In this document: positions 36,706 to 48,912 of the stretch, in pieces
Layout of the letters: each line of letters opens with the position of its first letter
Position numbering within the stretch: position 1 is the first letter of the stretch
From: Bombus terrestris
Taxonomy: Eukaryota > Arthropoda > Insecta > Hymenoptera > Apidae
Direction: 5' to 3'
NCBI RefSeq assembly: GCF_910591885.1
Contig: NC_063273.1
Coordinates: 2,542,001-2,606,000 of the forward strand
Length of the DNA stretch: 64,000 nt
Position numbers and translations under genes: made by a program
Notes under the pieces: generated by a model
Database searches by the model: none
Told to the model about the DNA's origin: nothing
Seen by the model: the letters and a program-made list of their open reading frames with translations, nothing else

Positions 36706-37902
36706 GTCCGTCGCGTCGTGAGAACGCGCGGCTCAGTCTCGCGGGGCCAGAACGAAGCGGACCCGCGGGTAGGTCGGTGGTTATCATTACTGCATTTTTT
36801 TTATTTTCTTCACAAACTGCACGGCAACTAGTGTTTCTGTTATTCATTTTCTTACGTTTTTTTTTTATTTTTGTTTCCTGTTACGTCTGTTCTATTACTG
36901 CTGGTATCTGTAGAAGTGCGTGGCCGTATGCGTGTGTAGCTGCGTGTACGTATTATCCTGTCACGTATACTGCGTGTAATTGAAAGTGATGCTGTGTGCG
37001 TGTTCGGTAATCTGTACGCGTGTAGGAACGTGTATGTCCGCGTGTGTATGCGTGTGTCTGCAGTGTGTGTACGTGTATTCCTTTTTTAATACTTTTTGAA
37101 TGTATGTATCCGATCATACGAGTTTCGTCGCTGTGTCGATCAGAAAAAATGGTCGTGTGAGGATGGCGTGATTCGTGTAGTGTCCTACTTTTGTGTGTGA
37201 CCAAACGTCTCCCATACCTTATCGTCGTCGTATTATCATTAAATATCATTAGTATACTATATATAATATTATATCGAAAATAACGGATAATACAACACGT
37301 AGGGAATCGAGGGTTGCGGAGGCGTGGATAGGGTTTTGGGCGTGATGTCTTTTTTTTTCCTTTCGATTTTAGGTTCCGGGGTAGAGAGTGGAGAGGATGT
37401 CGAGGGACACTGGTTACGGGGAATCGAAAAGGGCGCTAGCTGCTAATACCAGCTGTGCTTGTTGTTTCGGGGCGTTTCGCGCGTCCGCGCTCGCGATCAC
37501 TTGGTCGAGGCCACACGTTCCGCGCGGCCAGCAATCCTCTCGATCGTTGACGGTATCTCGATCCATGGATCGGTCCACTGGCGAAAGAGATCGCGATTCC
37601 TGGAGCAGGGAACGCATCGGACAACCCATCGATCGCGAAGCGCGGCCGGCTCGATGAGCGGCGGAGCTAAAGTTACATGGTCTCCCCACACGTGTGCGTA
37701 TAATCGTAAACGAAGTCTTTGTTTCCATTCTTTAATACGTCTCTCTACGAAAAAACACTAATGGTAAATATCATGTTTTTATTCTGTTATCCGGCGGATC
37801 CTGTTTATACTGACTGGGTTATATTGCGTGATCGTTTAGTCGGAGGATTTATCGTGGAAGTGACGTGGGAGGGGAAAATGTCGGAAAGACGGAAGGCTGG
37901 GC

Positions 37903-37916
37903 GGGGGGGGGGGGGG
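37903..37916. repeat. Homopolymer of fourteen G
   Basis: Fourteen uninterrupted G on the plus strand, C on the prospero-sense strand. Long G homopolymers are rare in AT-rich insect DNA and are prone to length errors in sequencing. Confidence 0.85.
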
Positions 37917-40900
37917 TTAACGGGTTAGGTCCACGGGATGGGAAAAAAGGAGAGCTACAGAGAAACGTTGATGGGAACACTGGGTTACATTCTGCGGGTT
38001 ACTTACGTCGAAGGAGACGGACAGATTGGTAATTGGGTCGGGATGATTACGGTTGGAACGGAGTTAAGTAATTGGTTGATCCGGTGAGTAGAGATGCTGT
38101 AAGAGGGATATACCAGAAAAAAAAGAGGGCGATGAGGCGGGGGTCTCGATAAAAGGGGAAAGAAAGAGAGGTGATTAAAACCGGGCATTGGGTTACTTTT
38201 AATCGCTTGCTTATTAGAACTGGACTGGCTGATACAACTGGTAGAATACAAGTTTTTTTTCATTCGTTTTACATACGGCTATTACTTCAATATACGGTAG
38301 GTAGTTAGTATGTAGTTGTCGACACACAATTCAATGATTACTGGGCGTTTACTGTTTATACTGCTTTACTGCTTGTTTAATTGTTAATAATTAAGTAAGT
38401 TTAATTGTAGTTAGTTAGTTAGCTTCTTACGTAGCTTCTCGTCGTTCATAGTTAATGTGGTTAAATTCTACGCTTGTATTTCTGGGGGATTTCAGGGTTT
38501 TCGTTCAGGAGCGATGGGAGACTGGGGATATTTTCGGGGTCACGTTTTTTTCGGGGTTCCCGGGGAATTGGAGAGTGTGGGCGAAGCCGTGCACCGATCC
38601 AAGTGTTGACAAACGATCGCGAGAGCGACGTCAACGTCGTTGCGTCTACTCGTTGCCGAATCTTCTCCCTCGCGGATCCCTTCGAACGATTTCAAAGAAA
38701 TCGTCTTTGGTCACCGATCGAGGGCCGCGTGTGCGCTCGCGAGTCAACGATTGTCCGCTCGATCGGCGCGCGACAGCTCGGGCTTTTCTGACTGGAAAGT
38801 GGGAGAGACCATAGTACACATATATATTATGTAAGTATACTTATCGCATAGTAATTGCATTTAATCAATATACGTGTGTTATCGGTGCATAGCAGCGTTC
38901 CGAACTCCTTGCATCAACCAAAATATTTCTTTTTTCTTGGGATGTTGTTGGATATATTGCGAGCGTTTATGTGTGCGTGTGCCTGTGTGTGTTTTATTCC
39001 CTGGGCACGTTCGTGTCCATGTAGTCGTGTGTCGATCCGCGTATTTCGTGCTCCAGGGTATATCTCTTCCTTTTCGAAGCGACAATAGCCGTCTCTGGAG
39101 AAAATGCGTTTCGGATCTGTTTCCGTGGCGACTTTAATGTTTTTCACTCGATGACTCGACGCGACCATGCAAGACTCTCGGTCGTTCGTCTCTAGATCTA
39201 TGTGTCTTCATCTTGCAGATACCGTATTGAACGCGCACGAGCGAAAAAGGTATATCGATAGCTTCGCACTAGGTGTATTCGATTATCGTCACGAGATAAA
39301 GACGACAATGTTGTTCCGTAGTAACCTTTCCGCGCACGTTCGACGAGGTATCCCGGTAAACGATAAACCTAATGTTAGAGGAATGTATAACGTCTTTTTG
39401 AACGTGGTCCCAGATGCGAGTGTCGATCGTGGATTGTAAAAAATGTGAGAAAAGAAATGGAAGGAAAGATACCCGCGTTGTACATTTTAAATAGCCTCGA
39501 GGAGAAGGGGGATCGCGTTTCTCAGCCAGTCGACTCCGAACCTTCTTCTCCGAATTGATTTCAGATTTGAGCGAAGACGATGCTTTTGCTGTTTGGCGAA
39601 GCGAACGCGATCCGCCGATTTCGAACGAATTTATACAGGCGTTGTAGAAACGACCGAGAATGTTGCAGCGTTTCGTCGTCGTGAGAACTATTTAAACGAC
39701 CAGCGATCAACAGATCCTACTAACGTCATCTTTTCGAGACGGATGTATTCGTGTTACGTGTACCTGTAATTGTAAACTGTGTGTGCTTTGAGACCGGCGT
39801 TAGGATGAGAAAACGGGCAGCGGGCGAGCACCAGTCAGGCTTTGGGTGGGCGTTCGGTCTATGTCGGGCCCCTTTGTATAATTTTAGTATTTTTTTCGTA
39901 TAAAATCAACACTGAAGGCACATTCTATCGGACGAGTCGGCCCAGTGTGTGCTGTGAATGAGATTGGGCGCGGGACCCGCTTCCACGCGCTCACGTGACC
40001 GCGGCAAACCTGGCGTATCGTTTTCTTTATCTTCTTTTTTTTTTATTGCGGACCCGAAGGGTGGCATTATGCACCTCCCCCTCTAAACTAACGGGCTGCC
40101 GCACCTAATAAAATTATCTGGATATCCTCTGGGGTTTTTATCTTTCGAGGCTCGCAGAGCTCGTTACACGAGATATCGGGGATTTCGGGGTGGAAAAGCG
40201 GACGGGGGAGAGGATCGGGACGGGGTACAAGGATAACCTTAATTTCTTTTTCATTTGTCTAAAGCGGAAATATCTTTGGTGGCTGCCGCGGCCGGGCCCC
40301 GCGCGAGAAACTGTTGATTCGTGTGGCGGTTATTTTGATCCGGTTGCCTTCCTCTATTGCGTCGGGTTTTGGGGGTCTGTTCATTTTTTTCGCTTTTCGT
40401 CGAAATGGCTATTTCAAAATTGAGAGCCGGCCCGACGCTCGCCTGACCTTGCCCAAGGCTAAACTCAAACTCTCTCTGGGGTTTGTGCTTCGAGTCACAT
40501 GCGGTACGGCCGTAGATCCGCGATCCACGCGAAGACAATAAACGCGTCGTCGATTGGTTTGGACGTGGTCGGTCGGGTTGACAGTTTCGTCGCTATGGAA
40601 GTTTCGTTGAAAATTCAAATCGAACGATCAGGCGATCGAAAATCGACGCTGTGTGAAATTATTCAACCGGTACTATCATACAGTTTGTACCAAATCGATC
40701 ATAATCTCGGCAAATTATACGTTTCGAGTATCTATATCTATTTAGAGGAGTGAAGTAAAATCCGTTGAATCTAGAAAGTTGGGACGATCAGTCGGAGTAT
40801 CAACGACGATCGCGAGGCACTTGTAAAGAAATGACTACTTTCGTTCGATCTTCGATCACGTTGAAACACAAACCTGGCTGACGATTCGCCGTTTTGTTCT

Positions 40901-43900
40901 GCGACTACGTCGATTATCGGTGATTCTTTAAAACGGAGTGTATCGATCGTCCGACGTGGTCTTCGCCGAATAACCAAGACAGGCCGTTCTAACATGGACT
41001 CGGAGCACGGGAATAATAACGAGAAGAGTCTGCGTGTAATCTCGTGTGTATGCTCGAGCGTGTGTAGGCTCGCGCGTGTGTATCGTTGTGACAGTGTATA
41101 TCGCGTGTTCTCTATCATTCTCTGAACTTTGCAGAATTTCGTCGGAGAGGGAAACATTGCTCACTAGTGCGAAAGCACATAGAACCGACAGGAACCCTTC
41201 GATCGGTCTAGAATCAAGTTCACGTTACATTGGACTAAACAGAGAGCCGCGGAACGCGAGGAGATGGGCCTCGCGTTTCCGGCTATGACTGCAAAAGCAA
41301 CCGCGTGTTACGTTAGAATTCACCGTGATCAAGTATCGTTACCATGACTGAAACCGTCGCCCGTTTGCGTCGGATCAATCAATCGGATCGTTGGTGCATG
41401 ACGAAGCACCACGAACGTGAAACGAAATCGCGAAATTGGCTGTGAACGATCGATGCGTTCGCAAGACGGTTCCACGAGTAACCTAGCGCGACTCTTAGAG
41501 GTCCCTAATTTATTTCGCTTTATCCCCAAACTGTCCGTATCACCCTCTGATAACGGTCGAATCTATATAAATAACATCCGGCTGGATCGGTCCGTGTTTA
41601 CGCGGATTTGTCCAAACGGTGATCGCGAGTGCGTCCATCGTCGCCCAGTTCTTTCACTTTCACGAAAGCAACGTCGAACAAGACCCGGAAAGAAAATTCC
41701 GAGTCGGACGATCGTTCGGACCGATGATCGCGATCGAGCCTCGTTTTCGCGTCGGTTTAACGAGTCAACAGTCGAAATAATCGAAGTAAACAGCAGAACG
41801 TAACTAACTATTTGATCACCTACGTAATGGAGGCTCGTGGTCGCGATCAAGTGCTTTCTTTCGGGAACAGGCGCAAGTTGGGCGTACGATGGACGCTCTC
41901 AAAATGGTTTCTTAGCAATAAAACGTTAATAAGAAAAAACACATTGTTCGATCATTAAAGAGGTAACATACCGGTAAATGTACAAAGAATTGCGACGATC
42001 GTAGGATTCACTCGCGTGCATCTTGCTGGCACTCGAACGAGATTCTGTCTGTTTTCATGGGAAATATCCATCTTGGACAATGAAAATCGTTCACGTGTCG
42101 GAAGATAACGCGCGACCTTTCACCACACACGATCGTCCAGCACTAAGTGGAGTTACTTGCTAGAAAAACTTAAACACAACAATCCTATTGGCGGAGACGT
42201 CGATCGAGAAGAATGAACCGTCCTTGCGTGGCTTTCGTTTTAAACGGAAGCCAGTGATCGTAAGATGTGATTCGATCGGAGGCTGCGGTTCTTGTCGACG
42301 GACGTCACGTGGCACGCGTGTTCTAAAAAACAGAGGCAGAGGGCTTGCAGGTGTTTCTCACGAAATTTTCCTTTCTAGGCCTCGCTTTCTTATGGCTCGT
42401 TGGACGATACGTGATCGCGCTGTAAAGGATTTCTACCTCGTTAATTTTATCAATTGCACTACGTTTCATTTAATTCCGTTGATTTTTAATTTTCTTCTAT
42501 TTTCTGTTTTCGTTTTTCTTCCCTCGATTTTTTCCCTATTGATACGCCGATGCGATCTCGACGCAATTCTCGTCGAATTTCGTCGTATTCTTCGATTCTC
42601 GATCGTTTGAAGGTCAGGTGTCGATCTGTCGTTTCCATGTGGATGTGCTCTATACGAAGGCTAAGTGTACACGGGACAGAGGACTCTGTGCGGTCCTCTG
42701 CATTTACTATTGCGCTCGTCAATTATTATTTGCATCGTCCTGTTCGATTCGAAACTTAAAACCAGTTGTCCTCGAGTTATATTTGCTATCGTGTGGTGTG
42801 CGGTGCGTGGTTGGCACCGAGGTCGATATAAAAGATGTGGAACTGAAATCCGGTTGTAAGAGCAGAGTTGCCTTCTGCGCATCCTTCCATGAAACATTCG
42901 CACCCCCAAAATAACAACAATCGATACATGTTCGAAGTGAATCCGTTCTCGAAATTTTCGAAGGGTCCTTTTTACCTCTAAGAATCGAATTCTTTATATT
43001 TTTTATATTACAGACAACAATCTGATGATGATTTAGCCTCCTTTGCACGACAGATAGTTCGAGCTATCTTGTTGTCCATATTTAGATAAAAGGGATTCTT
43101 TCCATCGGATGATAATCGGATTTCGATTAATTTCGCTTCGTTCTCGCGTTTTATTTGGGAAAATTGAGCTTATATTTTGATTTTTCTTTATTCACACGGT
43201 GTGGCATCCAATCGTACTTAATTCCAGGATATAAACGCGATGAATACGATTTGGTCGACGATTGTTTCAAGTGATACGCGGTTTCCATTTTTTTCTTCTT
43301 TACTTCGATTGGATTGATAGTGACGGTATGCGTGGCGTTGGATCTGTTGGGGTGTCAGGGAATATCGGGGTATGGGATGGGAAAGGGAGAGCAAAGCTGG
43401 ATCGTATGAGGTGCTTTGACGGGTAGCATAGAGTTCCAAACGCTCCGTGATCTACAGACATTCAATATTAAACAGATCAATCAACTATGTCGTCATATAA
43501 TACCGCTAGGATAGTTCATAATCGTAAGTTATATCAATAATATAATTATATCATTAGGTATCATTAATGCTTGTTTAATGTGTGTACGTGTGAGTGTGTA
43601 TCTCTTGCGTGTACTCTTTTCGCCTCTTCTTTCAATTATACTTAAGTCTCAAGTTACAAGCTAGCGTATAAATGATGGGTAAGAAACGACCACCTCGACG
43701 AGAGAGAATCCGACTTGAGGGAACGCGACGCCGACGTCGGGGAAGGCGTCGCGGCATCGGCCTTGTCCCGAGTCGAACTCGAGCGCGATCGTTCGAAGGA
43801 AAGACATCATTTATTCGTTCGTTCGTTTCTTTTATTTTGTTTCACATTGTTTACTTTGTTCGTTCCTTTCTTCTCTCTCGTTTCTTTGTCCCTTAAGAGA

Positions 43901-44202
43901 AATAAAAAAACGTCACGCTCGATCGGCATCGCCTCATTCAGGCGACCGATTTCTAGGCCGGATCGCTTCGTCTCGGTGGATTGTTTGTTAGCCGCCATGT
44001 TTTATCGGGTTGTCCTCGTACCGTTTATACTATATATCATTATATCGTATTATCGTTATAAGTATTATTAGTCATTAATTATTTTAATTAATCGTTAGGT
44101 ATAATTCAATTAATCAATACTCTTAACCCTTTTATCGTTTAATAATTATTGTTAGGTAGTTTATAGTTTTTTTTTTTTATTAGGTTTCGATAACGCGTAC
44201 GG

Positions 44203-44275
<73 letters not shown>
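44203..44275. repeat. (ATT)n microsatellite
   Basis: About twenty-four perfect ATT units, the longest trinucleotide array in the window. On the minus strand it is (AAT)n. Confidence 0.95.
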
Positions 44276-44277
<2 letters not shown>

Positions 44278-44534
44278 CTTATTTTTTTGGAAGCAAACCT
44301 TATTCCTGTTTGGGAAGGATTTACCGAGGGGGTGGAAGGTGGTGGCTCTTATCTTGTTTATCTTGTTCAGCGGTGGTTACGGGGGCGGGATGGGATCTCG
44401 GAGGGGACGCACCTGTTGTCCCGCGCGAAAATCTGCGAAAAATCAGAAAGTCGAATAGCGAATCTCCAGCGATTCCGTGGAATTTTTGCGCTCCTTCTTT
44501 TTGCTTTTTTTTTTTAATTTTCTTTTTCCGTTGT

Positions 44535-44569
44535 TTGCTCGCTCGCTTGCTTGCTTGCTTGCTTGCTTT
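44535..44569. repeat. (GCTT)n tetranucleotide repeat
   Basis: GCTC/GCTT units in tandem, about eight copies. Confidence 0.85.
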
Positions 44570-44680
44570 CCTTTTCTTTTGTTTCATTGTTTCGTTTTTG
44601 GTTGCTTGTGTTTTACTCGGTTGACTTTATCTTGTTGGTTGGTTTCGTTTATCCTTAAAAAATCACGCATTCCGTTCTTT

Positions 44681-44860
44681 CTTTCTTTCTCTCTCTCTCC
44701 CATCTCGCTCTTTGTCCACCTATCTATAAAAAAAGCTCTCTCCTTCCCGTTCATTCAGTCGTTCCCTTCTCCTGTTTCTCTCCCTTTCGTTCGCTTCCTC
44801 TCTCGCTCGCTCTCTCTCGCGCGCTGCCTCTCTCCCTCCCGCTCTCGTTCTCTCTCAAAC
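44681..44860. repeat. CT-rich compound low-complexity tract
   Basis: Several CT, CTCC and CTCG runs in close succession. Confidence 0.75.
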
Positions 44861-45891
44861 ACACACGCTCCCACTTTTCACAGTAGTTTTCTCGCTTCGC
44901 TTTTTGTGTTTTTTTTTTTTTGGCTTTCTTTTATTACGTTATGCGAATTTGCTTAGAACGCGTCGCGTTTTCAACGAATTGCAAGTGGCAAGGTTTCTCG
45001 GGTAATTCGTTTTTTAATTAGCAAGTGGTAGTGTCGAATCGGCGCGGAGAAGAACGCTTATCCCCGCGTGCGTTCGATACCTTACTTCTTTTTTGACACT
45101 TCTTTCTCTGCCTGTTCGGTGGCGGTTATGCCTATTTATTTATAAAAATCGGTCGTGCATTTTATTCTCATTCTTCTTTTTCCTTTGCTTTTTTTTTTCT
45201 TTCTGCTTCGGTTTCTTTCGTTTGATTCTTACACTTATATTTTCGCTTCTCTGCGTTTTCGTGTACTATGTGTCGACGTGTACGTGTGTGTTTGTGTGCA
45301 TGTTCCACGATTCGCTGTGCTTCCAGTGGTTTGGCTTCTTCTCGTTCAAGCGAGAATTCGGTGTCGTGCCAGTCGACGTTTGCCCGCATACCGGGCCAGC
45401 CAGCGACTTTGTCTTCTTCCACGTGGCTCTACTCTTCGTTCCTGATAATGATCCTCTGGTTCACGGGCGTCTCGTTTAGTATTCACGGCTTCCTGATCGC
45501 GGATCGATCGCCGGAAGTACGATGCTCGCCGCTTCGATTCGTAATGCTGTCCCGTCAGAATTGAGTCGTGAGAAATGCCGTATATTTCAGCGGTGCGTAG
45601 CTAGAATTCTATTCGAGACTATGTTTGAAGATTAACATCGTTTAAGCTTCGGTATCCTATTTGATGCTGGCATGATCATTTTCGTGTCTCTGTGCGTCTG
45701 TGCCGGATTCGTTGATCGAACCTTTTGCTCGTTCGATATTGCATTTATGGTATTGTGAAAAACTGTTTAATCGTCGTCGCGTTCAACCGAAAGGAAATTC
45801 AAAAATCTCGATAAAATTGTTAATGAAATCGTTTTATCGATCACTGATTCCCGCGTATTCTCCACGAGTTCGTGGGATCAGTGTTCCTGGT

Positions 45892-46170
45892 AGAGAAATG
45901 AAAACCGGTATCGAATCGTTCGCGGTTCGATGTGTTTGCCTGTAAATCATAGCTTTGTAATCGGTTGTGAACGAACTTAAAGCATTCGATTAAATCGTTA
46001 CTATGTTGTACGTTGCCGAATCAGGCGTCAATATCGCAACAACGTTTCGAATTTAAAGCGTCGCACGAAAATGCGTAAAATACGAATGAACGTCTAGAGG
46101 TTTGTCGCGAGAGAAATGAAGACCGGTACGGCGTCGATTCGTTCGACGTATCTGTTTTCCTGTAAACGAT
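45892..46170. repeat. Diverged direct repeat, about 218-bp period
   Basis: The segment 45892-45950 is matched at 46110-46170. Shared blocks are GAGAAATGAA(A/G)ACCGGTA, a TCGATTCG/TCGAATCG element, TTCGA(T/C)GT, and TTTTCCTGTAAA or TTTGCCTGTAAA. The copies differ at roughly a quarter of positions, with small indels. Confidence 0.65.
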
Positions 46171-48875
46171 CGATGGGAAATTTGTAAGTGTGTGGTGTAT
46201 GTGTATGGAACTGTGGGAACGGAAATCAACAAGTTCTTGATAACCCTCCAGTTATAAGGTATCGACGAAATATTAAGCTGCCTTTATCGATCAGCGTCGG
46301 GGAGCATCTGCATCCGACACCATCGTCCTCGGTAATTACCGTCGATACGCCGTTATTATCGCTCCTTACAATGATTATTCCACGTTCAACATTATCGTCG
46401 AATCGGACGAACGAGCAATAATTGTCGCTGCGATTATTGCCTGCCTGAATTATTATCTACCGGTGATATCGTTACTATGTACACTGAAGACTAATCGAAG
46501 AAGATCGAGTTTTCGTATCCTCGTTAACTCTTCTTTCCTTATATTTTTTTTCGTTTTTCTTATTACTTTGTTCCTTAACTTTTAACTGTTTGTGTATGTG
46601 TGTGTGTGTATGTATCATCGAAGGGAGATCCCGAGACGCTCTACGCTATTTTTTGTTTTCTCCATCCATCTTTTTGCGGGGCATTACGCCTCGTCGAGGC
46701 TGATCGCATCCTCCTAGAACGTTTGAACGTTGTCACGGTGTTTGACTGTTTGTTACGGCGTGCGGTGTGTAGGCTGTGATGCATGCGGTGCGTTATTTAT
46801 TGTTAAGTTGCGTGGTCGTTGATGCTTGCTGGTTTTGTCGCGGTAAAACTGTTGCGTGTATCCAGCGTTGATTCCTTCGAACGGTTTTTTCTGCATTTGC
46901 ATATCTGTCGGATTGGACCGGTTCAGTTGGATCGTCGCGTGTTGTTCAGAGGGTTGAAGGCGGCTGGGTTTCTATTGGGATTCTCAATGATATCGGTACG
47001 AGCGCGTCCATGGAATGACGCGTACTTACATCCGTGACGAATTTTAAACGTTTTATCAGAAGTCTGCCGAAACGATCGTTCCTTGATACTTGTTTCCTTT
47101 TCTCTTTTCTTTTCGCCTTTGTTTTCATGAACGAATATAGGTACATACGTGAGTTACACGAGCTGGCCCAAAATGCGCGGACATGACCGATGAGATCGGC
47201 CGAGTAAGGTGACTGCAAACGAACACGGGGACATAAGCTGCGATATCTTTGAATTGAAGTCCTAATGGCTCTTTGATGAATCTTTTCGTCGATCGAAATT
47301 GGAAATTTGGAATTTTTCTTTGCTTTCGGTAATCCTGAATATTCGCTATTTGATGAAAATGTTATACATATATGTATATACGTGTGTGTATATATATACA
47401 TCTATATGTTTTTCTTAATTTCTATCGTCGAAACAGTTATATGTCATGTATATTGAACTTATACAAAAAGGAACACATAATTGATCCTCAATGTTTCGGT
47501 CGATCGAACTGAACTAAATCCTTCTTGATGTTCGTCCGTGGTTTTTCTGTTCGTGCGTAAAGTTGTTGCACCCAGTGTCGCGAGCTCAGCCGTTCACCGA
47601 TGCGCAGCATCGCGTGTTCGAATTCACCCAGAACAGGCACCAGTCAACACGAATGATCCTCGCCCCTCTTAATTTCTTTTTCTTTCTTTCTTATTTTCTG
47701 AGTTATGTTCGAGTCTCTCGGAGATATACGGTTCGTGAAAAATGAAAACGGATGGCAAAGAATACCGCGGATCTACGCGACGAGATAATACGTGGTCGAT
47801 CCCTCCTCAACACCTGAAATCTCTGCTCTTTTTCGTTTCCCTTTGTTCTTTCGCTCGTTCTTTCTTCCTTTCTCTCTGTCTATCTCTCTGCCTGTCTATC
47901 GCAGGCTTTTCGATTCTCTCGGATTTTCGGCGAATTTTCCCTCGTCCCGGCCGCGGGAAACAGCGAGTCGACAATCGAGTCCATCAAAATCTTTCTTTCC
48001 GTATCGTTCGATCTTGTTGTCGTTTCTCCCGTTCGCAATTATTCTATATCCTCGTCTTCCGACCACTCTTTTTCGCTTTCTTACTCGCGTCTCCTTAACA
48101 CCGCTATCGTCATCGTTATTCCTATTGTCCTCGTCAATCCATCTGCGTTCCCGCCCGAAGACGAGAGTCCTTAGAATAATTTCGGGTGACCCGTCCACTC
48201 GCGTTGTCGCTTAGCTTCACACATGCAGGAAGTGTTTTTCTTCTTTGACGCGAGAAAGGAAACGCCTCTCTCCTTCTCTTTCTCTCGCCTGACGGATGGA
48301 TGTCTTTCACTGTGTGTTTCCACTCTAGCTTCTTGTGCTCTTCGTTCTCGAGCGGATAAGGATTGGTATTTTTCAGGAGGCTGGATGTGAATTCCTTTGG
48401 AGCGGGGTTTCTGGTAAGGGGTTTGTGGTAAAGGGTTCGTGGATGGACAAATGTCGCGGGGTTTGCTGGAGCGGGGTTGTTCGGGCCGCGAGACGACCGA
48501 CCGACGACCTTCCGGCGTTCGAGGAGGGACTTTGAAAGACAGGTGTCGCGTCCACGTCGCACCCTGGTCGCGTGGACGCCTCGCGAGGCTCGCTTACGGT
48601 GTGCAATCGTGTCGACCATTTGCACGTTCAACGTGGACGCGAACCGTAAGAATTTCGAATCCAGCCAGACGCGGCGGGAACTGAGAAGACTATTTCTTTC
48701 TTCTTCTTCGTCATTTTCTTCTTCATTTTTTTTTTCCCTTTTCATTTTCAGTTCTCCCTAAATCTTTCGATAGTTTGGTGGATTGCTGAGTTAGCTGCGA
48801 GGTTTCGAAACGTCCCGCCGCCGGCGGATATATATCATATGTATACATATATTTATAATATATCATTTTTATAGA

Positions 48876-48912
48876 TATAATCTAGAGAAATCTTATAATC
48901 TAGAGAAAGAGG
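48876..48912. repeat. Short tandem duplication
   Basis: TATAATCTAGAGAAA occurs twice about eighteen bases apart. Confidence 0.7.

Noticed and set aside
36453..36983. 176-codon plus-strand open frame rich in C and V
   Set aside because: Its core is a (GT)n tract, which encodes Cys-Val repeats by default; antisense frames are open too.
44477..44956. 159-codon plus-strand frame resembling hydrophobic membrane segments
   Set aside because: Apparent transmembrane character comes from T-rich codons across GCTT and CT repeats.
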